NCBI GenBank assembly: GCA_937864895.1
Contig: CALMDF010000509.1
Location: forward strand, 1-10,694
DNA from: an uncultured Holophagales bacterium
Lineage (GTDB): Bacteria > Acidobacteriota > Thermoanaerobaculia > UBA5066
DNA length: 10,694 nucleotides
Direction of reading: 5' to 3'
In this document: positions 5,806 through 10,694 of the stretch, piece after piece
Layout of the letters: each line of letters starts with the position of its first letter
Numbering within the stretch: the stretch's first letter is position 1
Notes under the pieces: model-generated
Databases searched by the model: none
Seen by the model: only the letters and a program-made list of their open reading frames with translations
What the model was told of the DNA's origin: nothing
Translations under genes and position numbers: made by a program

Positions 5806-6991
5806 TCCCGCGCCGGATTCCGCCATCTCGTTCTCGGAGCTGACGAAGGTCTACCGGCTCTACGCGAGCCCGCGGGACAGGCTCCTCGAGGTCGTCACCG
5901 GGAGACCGCGTCACACGCGGGTCCACGCGCTCCGGGGCGTCTCGGCGACGGTCCCGCGAGGCTCCGTCGTCGGCGTCATCGGCGAGAACGGATCGGGGAA
6001 GAGCACGCTCCTGAAGATCCTCGCCGGGACGACGGCGCCCACGTCCGGGACGAGCTCGATCGAGGGCCGGGTCGCCGCGATCCTGGAGCTTGGCTCCTCG
6101 TTCCACCCGGAAGTGACGGGCCGGCGGAACGCGGTCCTGCAGGCGGCCCTCACGGGCCTCACGAACGCGGAGCTCGAGGCCGCGCTCCCGGAGATCGAGG
6201 CGTTCGCCGACCTCGGGGACTTCTTCGACCGCCCCGTGAAGACCTATTCCTCCGGCATGTCGATGCGCCTGGCGTTCGCGGTGGCGACCGCGGTCGTTCC
6301 CGACATCCTGATCCTCGACGAGGCACTGGCGGTCGGGGACGCGCGTTTCCAGAAGAAGTGCGTCGACCGGATCTACAACCTCCGTTCGCAGGGGAAGACG
6401 ATCTTCTTCTGCAGCCACGCGCTCTACCACGTCTCGACGTTCTGCGACCGGGCGCTCTGGCTGCGGGAAGGCGAGATCGCGGGCGCGGGCGACGCCCAGG
6501 AAGTCGTCCTCGCCTACGAGGAGTACCTCGCCTCGAAGGACAGGCCCTCCGTCGACGCCGGGGCCCCGCCGATGGCCGACAGCCTCGGCCGGTTCGTCTC
6601 CAGCCGCCTGCTCGGCGGCGACGGCCTTCCGCGGGACGTGTTCCGGCCGGGAGAGCCCTGGACCCTGGAGCTCGTCATCGAGGGCGACACGCCGGAGAGG
6701 CTGCTGCACGTCCACGTCGCGGTCATCACCCCCGACCAGGTCACCTGCTTCGTGGCCGATTCGCGGGTCTCGGGCGCCGGGCCGTTCGGCGGGTCGTCGA
6801 GCCACACGGTCCGGATTCGCGTCGAGGAGCTCCCGCTCGCGAAGGGGGAGTTCACCGTCGTCTCCTTCCTCGGGGACGAACGGGGGCTTGCCCTGTACGA
6901 CTCGCGCAGCGACCTCAGGTTCCGGGTCGAGTCCGACCGCTGGACGAGCGGGCTGACCGTCGTCCCGACCACCTGGGAACAGGGGCCTTGA
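5795..6991 (+). CDS. Wzt-type polysaccharide ABC exporter ATPase with C-terminal glycan-binding domain
   Basis: This 398-residue protein is the ATP-hydrolysing subunit of an exporter for undecaprenyl-linked O-antigen, teichoic-acid-like or similar glycans. Walker A is GENGSGKST (63-71), the signature is YSSGM (151-155), Walker B is ILILDE (171-176) and the H-loop histidine is His208. The Q-loop region ILELGSSFHPEVTGRRN, with Glu98 where most ABC proteins have Gln, is characteristic of the Wzt/TagH group. Residues 250-398 form a Wzt C-terminal-like beta-sandwich (FRPGEPWTLELVIEG, ELPLAKGEFTVVSFLGD). In studied systems that domain binds the modified end of the glycan chain. The ATG at 5795 lies inside the radical SAM gene, and no Shine-Dalgarno site is visible. 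The stop overlaps the next start as TTGA. The membrane partner Wzm is not in this window. The symbol is left empty because the glycan is unidentified. Confidence 0.93.
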   Translation: MAPDPAPDSAISFSELTKVYRLYASPRDRLLEVVTGRPRHTRVHALRGVSATVPRGSVVGVIGENGSGKSTLLKILAGTTAPTSGTSSIEGRVAAILELGSSFHPEVTGRRNAVLQAALTGLTNAELEAALPEIEAFADLGDFFDRPVKTYSSGMSMRLAFAVATAVVPDILILDEALAVGDARFQKKCVDRIYNLRSQGKTIFFCSHALYHVSTFCDRALWLREGEIAGAGDAQEVVLAYEEYLASKDRPSVDAGAPPMADSLGRFVSSRLLGGDGLPRDVFRPGEPWTLELVIEGDTPERLLHVHVAVITPDQVTCFVADSRVSGAGPFGGSSSHTVRIRVEELPLAKGEFTVVSFLGDERGLALYDSRSDLRFRVESDRWTSGLTVVPTTWEQGP

Positions 6992-7995
6992 AGGTCGTCT
7001 GGGTCGTCGAGGCGATCTGCCTCTCGGGAGGGGTCCGCGTCGTCGTGGAGTGCGCCGAGGGGCTTGCCTCGAGGGGGCACGACGTCCGGATCGTGACGAA
7101 GGACCCCGGGGACGGCTGGATCCGCACCGCCGTTCCTGTGGAGCGCGTCGACACGTTCGAAGCCGGGAACTTCCCGGAGGCGGACGTGGCGATCGCGACC
7201 TGGTTCCCCACGGTCGTCCCGACCGTGCGGGCGGCGCGGTTCCGGAGGGTCTTCCACCTGTGCCAGGGCTACGAGGGGCTCCAGTCCTTCCTCGCCCCGC
7301 GTCTCGCCGAGATCGAGGAGGCCTACGCGCAGCCGGTTCCGAAGATCGTCGTCTCTCCCCACCTCCGGGAGATGCTGAGGGAGCGCTTCCCGGGCCCGTA
7401 TCACGTCCTGCCCCCGTCGGTTCGGGCGGACTCGTTCCGGCCGGTCCCCGGCAGGGGGGAGAGGCCCGCGTCTCCACCTTCGATCGGCCTTCTCGGCCCC
7501 ATCGAGTGGGAGCCCAAGGGAATCGCCGTGGCGCTCGCCGCCCTCGGGGAGCTGAGGAGGCGCGCGTTCGACTTCCGCCTGTTCCGGACGAGCCCGCTTC
7601 CCCTGTCGGACGTCGAGAGGAGCCTCCTTCAGCCGGACCGTTACGACGTCTCGATCCGGGCGGCGGACATGCCGGCGTGGTACCACGGGCTGGACCTGCT
7701 GCTCTTCGCCCCGTACCCCGAGGGGGAGGGCCTCGGGCTTCCGCCCCTCGAAGCCATGGCCGCCGGCGTCCCCGTCGTCCTCACCGACGTCCCTTCCCTC
7801 CGGTTCGTTCCGGAGGAGGCCGCCAGCAGGGTCGGGCCGGGGGACGTCGCGGGCCTGGCGGATGCCGTGGAGGCGCTGCTGACGGACCCGGCGCTCTGGG
7901 CCCGGCGGAGAGCGGCCGGCCTCGACTTCGCGACGACCCTTCGTCCGGCTCGCGCGCTGGACGCCCTCGAGGAGATCCTCCGCGGGAGCGGCTGA
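6988..7995 (+). CDS. GT4-family glycosyltransferase (GT-B fold)
   Basis: This 335-residue cytoplasmic or membrane-associated enzyme adds a sugar from a nucleotide-sugar donor with retention of configuration, as known for family GT4. The N-terminal Rossmann half starts KVVWVVEAICLSGGVRVV, with the glycine-rich loop at 13-16. The C-terminal half has SIGLLGPIEWEPKGI at 165-179 and the EX7E motif at Glu247 and Glu255 (EGLGLPPLE), followed by AMAAGVPVVLTDVPS. The TTG start at 6988 overlaps the stop of the ABC gene by four bases (TTGA). It was chosen because the conserved beta strand begins at residue 2, and in-frame sequence further upstream lies inside the ABC gene. AGGGG sits two bases before the TTG and is a weak ribosome site. 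It is the third gene of the radical SAM-ABC-GT4 unit and probably extends the glycan exported by that ATPase. The donor sugar is unknown. Confidence 0.88.
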   Translation: MKVVWVVEAICLSGGVRVVVECAEGLASRGHDVRIVTKDPGDGWIRTAVPVERVDTFEAGNFPEADVAIATWFPTVVPTVRAARFRRVFHLCQGYEGLQSFLAPRLAEIEEAYAQPVPKIVVSPHLREMLRERFPGPYHVLPPSVRADSFRPVPGRGERPASPPSIGLLGPIEWEPKGIAVALAALGELRRRAFDFRLFRTSPLPLSDVERSLLQPDRYDVSIRAADMPAWYHGLDLLLFAPYPEGEGLGLPPLEAMAAGVPVVLTDVPSLRFVPEEAASRVGPGDVAGLADAVEALLTDPALWARRRAAGLDFATTLRPARALDALEEILRGSG

Positions 7996-8007
7996 GCGGC
8001 TCCCGCG
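7981..8007. terminator. hairpin terminator between convergent GT4 and GNAT genes
   Basis: CGCGGGAGC (7981-7989) is a perfect nine-base inverted repeat with GCTCCCGCG (7999-8007). The nine-base loop contains the TGA stop of the GT4 gene (7993-7995), and GC at 7991-7992/7996-7997 may pair further inside. The hairpin sits between two converging genes with a 24-bp gap, the expected place for a bidirectional terminator. No T-run follows on either strand, so the type is uncertain. Confidence 0.5.
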
Positions 8008-8019
8008 AGAGGGCCGGCG

Positions 8020-8985
8020 TCAGAAGACGTCGTGGTCCGAGAAGCGGTAGTCGAACGTCCGGCCCGCGGCCATCAGGTCGAAGTCCGGGTCGAACGCGCG
8101 AACCAGGAGGACGGTGTCGGACGGCTCCGAAGCGAACCCGAGCTCCTCCCGGAGCCGCGCGGCGAGGAGCCCTCCCCGGGGCGAGCGGGCGACGAGCCTC
8201 CCTGCGTGCGTCCGCCGGAGCGTCTCGTGGACGCCGCCGACGAGGTCCGCGAGGTCCGGGGACGCCTCGTCGGCGACCTGCAGGTCGACGAGGAGGGTCC
8301 GGCCGTCCCGGACGGTCGTGACGGCGAAGCCGCGCGAGCGCCCGCGGAGGTCGAGGAGCTGGAAGACGCGGTACGAAACGCCCGGGCGCGAGAAGCGCCA
8401 GGCCAGGACGGCCGCGGACCGGTCGGTCCTCCATCCGGCCCGCGCGTGGAGCTTCTCGGCGAGGAACTCGTGCGCGGCGCCGAAACGGGAGTCCTCCCGG
8501 AGGCGCAGGAGCCCCCGCCGCAGCCTGCCGAGAAGGGAAGGCGTTTCGAAGGGGAGGCCCCACTCCCCGCACGGTTCGATGGTCACGCAGCCGAGGAGGC
8601 GCTCTTCGATCTTCCGGGCCCTCTCGTGCGGAAACCCGAAGTCGAAGGGGATCCCCGTCGCGGCGTTGATGCGGCGGAAGGCGTCGCCCAGCTCCTTGAA
8701 GAGAGCCGTCTTCCCGAGCGCTCTCGCCCCGGGGTCCGTCATGACGTCGACGGCCGACGTGCCGGGGAGGTCGCCGGCCGCGCCGCGGTAGCGCGTTCCC
8801 ATGGCGCCGAAGAAGCCGATGACGCGGCCCTCGTCGACGGCGACGACGGAAACGGCCCTGCGCGGGTTCTCGTCGTACTTCCAGCGCCAGTCCCCTGGGT
8901 CGGGATCGACCTTGAAAGCCGTCCGGAAGAGGGAGAGGATGGCGGGCCTGTCGCCGGGCTCGGCGGGCCGGAAGAAGAGAGCCAA
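8020..8985 (-). CDS. GNAT-family acyltransferase, probable two-lobed form of polysaccharide loci
   Basis: This 321-residue cytoplasmic protein probably transfers an acyl group from acyl-CoA to an amine or hydroxyl, perhaps an amino sugar. The N-terminal lobe has FFRPAEPGDRPAILSLFRTAF, then WRWKYDENP near 33-41 and the strands VSVVAVDEGRVIGFFGAMG (45-63). After these comes DVMTDPGARALGKTALFKEL (80-99), in the place of the acetyl-CoA pyrophosphate loop; the usual R/QxxGxG/A is degenerate here. A second lobe (about 195-298) repeats the pattern: LAWRFSRPGVSYRVF, RGFAVTT, LLVDLQ. The ending FDYRFSDHDVF matches the 'W.f.D.D' tail of GNAT proteins found in polysaccharide clusters. The only usable start is TTG at 8985, without a clear Shine-Dalgarno site. 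The gene is inverted between the two glycosyltransferase units. The family is fairly sure; the substrate is not. Confidence 0.75.
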   Translation of the reverse strand: MALFFRPAEPGDRPAILSLFRTAFKVDPDPGDWRWKYDENPRRAVSVVAVDEGRVIGFFGAMGTRYRGAAGDLPGTSAVDVMTDPGARALGKTALFKELGDAFRRINAATGIPFDFGFPHERARKIEERLLGCVTIEPCGEWGLPFETPSLLGRLRRGLLRLREDSRFGAAHEFLAEKLHARAGWRTDRSAAVLAWRFSRPGVSYRVFQLLDLRGRSRGFAVTTVRDGRTLLVDLQVADEASPDLADLVGGVHETLRRTHAGRLVARSPRGGLLAARLREELGFASEPSDTVLLVRAFDPDFDLMAAGRTFDYRFSDHDVF

Positions 8986-9002
8986 GTCGACAGAGAGCCT
9001 AG

Positions 9003-9010
9003 CACGCGTG
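9003..9010. promoter_or_regulatory. CACGCGTG palindrome at the GT2 start
   Basis: This eight-base perfect palindrome overlaps the GTG start of the GT2 gene. It lies next to the 22-bp gap between the divergent GNAT and GT2 genes, where an operator could act on both. In GC-rich DNA such a palindrome often occurs by chance, so this is weak. Confidence 0.15.
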
Positions 9011-10105
9011 ATCTCCGCCGTCTTCGTCTCCTACCGTTCCGCCCCGCTCGCCGCGCGGGCGGTCGACTCGTTTCGCCAGGACGCGGAACGGGCGGGGCTG
9101 GCCCCGGAGGTCGTCGTCGTCGTCAACTCCGGCGACGAGGGCGAGGCCGCCGCCCTCTCGCGCGTCGCCGACCGGGTCCTCCTCCCGGGAGAGAACCTCG
9201 GCTACGCCGGCGGCCTGAACGCGGGGATCGCCGCCTCCCACGGCGACCCCGTCGTCCTCGCCAACCCGGACCTCGTCTTCCTGCCGGGATCGGTGGCGGC
9301 CCTGGCCGGAGCGGTCGCGCGAGGTGGACTCGCCGTCGCCGGGCCGGCGCTCTTCTGGGACGACGCCGCGACGCTCCTCCTCCCGCCCGTCGAGGAGCCC
9401 CGTCCCGCCGAGCTCGTGCGGAGGGCGCTGGCCCTCGACCCGGCGCGGAACGGTCTTCCGTTCCGGCGCGAGGTCCGTCGCGCGCTGGCCCGCGAGGCCG
9501 CCGTCCGCGAGGGCCGGAGCGTGGAGGCGAGCGGGCTCTCAGGCGCGCTGATGGCGGCGACCCGGGCGACGCTCGGCACCGTCGGCCCCTTCGACGAGCG
9601 CTACCGTCTCTACTACGAGGAGAACGACTGGCAGCGGCGCCTCCGGGCCGCCGGGGGACGGGTCCTCTTCTGCGGCGCGGCCCGCGTCGTCCATCGCTAC
9701 GCCCAGAGCTCGCGGCGCGAGGCCCGGGCGGAGGCGTGGTTCCACGAGTCCGAGCGGCGGTACTTCGAGTCGCACTTCGGTGACGAAGGGCGCCGGGCCC
9801 TCGCGCGGGCGGCCTCGGCCGTTCCCGGGCGGGGCCCGGACCTCGCGACGGCGGCGAGCCTCTCCTGGAAGGCCGGCGAGGACGTCCTCGTCGCGGTCGC
9901 GCCGGTCCCCGTCTTCCGCCCGTTCGTCCTGGCGCGGCCGCCGGCCGGCGCGACCACGTTCGCCCTGCCGCCGGAAGTCCGTTCGGGCCACCCCGACGTG
10001 CCGTGGTACGCCCGGGCCTTCGACCGCGAGACGTTCGCGACCCTCGCCGAGGCGCGCCTCTCTTCCCTCTCCGGCTCCGGAGGGCAGGCCGTGGGCGCCG
10101 ACTAG
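9008..10105 (+). CDS. GT2-family glycosyltransferase, rhamnosyltransferase-like
   Basis: This 365-residue GT-A enzyme should add a sugar with inversion from a nucleotide sugar, for example dTDP-rhamnose. The N-terminal strand ISAVFVSYRS leads to VVVVVNSGDE near 35-44, ENLGYAGGLNAGI at 62-74 and LANPDLVFLPGS at 84-95. NPD takes the role of the metal-binding DxD. ASGLSGALMAATRATLGTVGPFDERYRLYYEENDWQRRL spans 174-212; its Glu204-Glu205 and Asp207 replace the common EDxD. His229 is the usual late histidine. Residues from about 275 to 365 form an extra tail (SLSWKAGEDVLVAVAPVPVF and on) that I do not recognise. GTG 9008 was chosen because the first strand begins at the next codon, and longer in-frame extensions run antisense to the GNAT gene. 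It lies 22 bp from the divergent GNAT start and one base before the deacetylase. Confidence 0.87.
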   Translation: MISAVFVSYRSAPLAARAVDSFRQDAERAGLAPEVVVVVNSGDEGEAAALSRVADRVLLPGENLGYAGGLNAGIAASHGDPVVLANPDLVFLPGSVAALAGAVARGGLAVAGPALFWDDAATLLLPPVEEPRPAELVRRALALDPARNGLPFRREVRRALAREAAVREGRSVEASGLSGALMAATRATLGTVGPFDERYRLYYEENDWQRRLRAAGGRVLFCGAARVVHRYAQSSRREARAEAWFHESERRYFESHFGDEGRRALARAASAVPGRGPDLATAASLSWKAGEDVLVAVAPVPVFRPFVLARPPAGATTFALPPEVRSGHPDVPWYARAFDRETFATLAEARLSSLSGSGGQAVGAD

Positions 10106-10106
10106 A

Positions 10107-10694
10107 ATGCCGGGCTTGCGATCACCGGCCGGAACCGACCCGTTCCCGGAGAGAAGGCTCCTCCCGTACGAGGCGACACGACTCGAGGCGCGCAGGGCCC
10201 TCGTCGTCGCGCCCCACGCGGACGACGAGACTCTGGGCTGCGGGGGAACGCTGGCCGGCCTGTCGTCGCGGGGAGCGCGCGTGGAGGTCCTCCTCGTGAC
10301 GGACGGGGCGGCGGACGAGCCCGGGCCGGACCGGCGGAGGGAGATCGGCCAGCTTCGTCTCGGGGAGACGCGCGAGGCGCTCCGGAGGCTGGGCGGCGGG
10401 GAGGCGCGATGCGCCTTCCTTCCCGATCGCGGCCTCTCGTCGAGGAGCGAGGACGTCGTGGCGGTCCTCCGGGCGACCCTCCTCGAAACCCTGCCCGACC
10501 TCGTCTTCGTTCCCTCCCCGGTCGAGGTCCACCCGGACCACCGCGCCGTCGCCGAGGCGTTTCTCTCCCTCTGGGCGGGGGCGCCGGGACGCGGCCTCGT
10601 CGCGGCGCTGCCGGCGGAGTCCCGCGTCGCCTTCTACGAGGTCTCGCAGCCGATCCGCCCGAACGTCCTCGTCGACGTCTCGGAGTTCGCCGTG
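10107..10694 (+). CDS. PIG-L/LmbE-family zinc deacetylase, partial (runs off right edge)
   Basis: The first 196 codons of a zinc-dependent N-deacetylase are present. This family removes acetyl groups from N-acetylglucosamine units in glycolipids, mycothiol precursors or antibiotics. The metal motif is at 35-41, APHADDE, with His37 and Asp40 expected as zinc ligands and Asp39 as base, followed by TLGCGGTLA. VEVHPDHRAVAEAF at 139-152 supplies His142 and His145, which match the catalytic and third zinc-binding histidines of the family. The ATG at 10107 begins one base after the GT2 stop (TAG at 10103-10105), so the two form an operon; no Shine-Dalgarno site is visible. An N-terminal stretch of about 30 residues precedes the first strand (RRALVVAPHA). 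About 30-60 residues should be missing at the C-terminus. The substrate, probably an amino sugar of the local glycan, is inferred. Confidence 0.92.
   Translation, partial: MPGLRSPAGTDPFPERRLLPYEATRLEARRALVVAPHADDETLGCGGTLAGLSSRGARVEVLLVTDGAADEPGPDRRREIGQLRLGETREALRRLGGGEARCAFLPDRGLSSRSEDVVAVLRATLLETLPDLVFVPSPVEVHPDHRAVAEAFLSLWAGAPGRGLVAALPAESRVAFYEVSQPIRPNVLVDVSEFAV

Noticed and set aside
3964..5826. A 620-codon minus-strand frame opposite the radical SAM gene
   Set aside because: It is antisense to a gene with a clean CxxxCxxC motif and SPASM cysteines. The product itself has no motif.
6358..6987. Long N-terminal extension of the GT4 gene
   Set aside because: The extension is out of frame within the ABC ATPase gene. 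The GT4 fold begins right after TTG 6988.
8801..9007. N-terminal extension of the GT2 gene
   Set aside because: It is antisense to the GNAT gene and lacks any GT2 feature. The first GT2 strand begins at 9011.
1..10694. CRISPR array, insertion sequence, tRNA, rRNA or phage genes
   Set aside because: I saw no regular repeats, transposase motifs, cloverleaf sequences or phage proteins on either strand when reading by eye. A tRNAscan or Rfam search was not possible here.

Overview
This window is about 10.7 kb of very GC-rich DNA with almost every base in a gene. It carries a cell-surface polysaccharide or glycolipid locus next to a core metabolic gene. The GC-rich codons, the frequent GTG and TTG starts (about six of ten genes) and the scarcity of Shine-Dalgarno sites fit a high-GC, probably Gram-negative-type bacterium. 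Acidobacteriota of the Thermoanaerobaculia kind, or a myxobacterium-like lineage, are my best guesses. No rRNA or other marker is present, so the phylum is inference only.

Layout, left to right. (1) At 1-213, minus strand, is the N-terminus of a 6-phosphofructokinase that runs off the left edge. (2) At 308-2619, plus strand, are two translationally coupled genes: a small membrane-anchored protein of unknown function, and a multi-spanning GT-C-type glycosyltransferase-like protein with a C-terminal beta-sandwich-like domain. (3) At 2564-4567, minus strand, is a second, unrelated GT-C-like membrane protein with a helical, TPR-like tail. It converges on and overlaps the previous gene by 56 bp. 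(4) At 4678-7995, plus strand, is a tight overlapping operon: a radical SAM/SPASM protein with a PqqD-like N-terminal region, a Wzt-type ABC ATPase with a C-terminal glycan-binding domain, and a GT4 glycosyltransferase. It ends in a hairpin that contains the last stop codon. (5) At 8020-8985, minus strand, is a GNAT-type acyltransferase. (6) From 9008 to the right edge, plus strand, are a GT2 (rhamnosyltransferase-like) glycosyltransferase and a PIG-L/LmbE zinc deacetylase cut by the window end.

How the parts may work together (inference). GT4 and GT2 would build a lipid-linked glycan in the cytoplasm. The PIG-L deacetylase and the GNAT could swap N- or O-acyl groups on its sugars. The Wzt-type ATPase would power export and check the chain through its C-terminal domain, but its membrane partner (Wzm) is not in this window. 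The two GT-C proteins would act on the outer face of the inner membrane with polyprenyl-phosphate sugars. The least explained part is the radical SAM enzyme. It is co-translated with the ATPase and may modify either a sugar or a peptide.

No tRNA, rRNA, CRISPR array, insertion sequence or phage gene was seen. No gap between genes exceeds about 110 bp.
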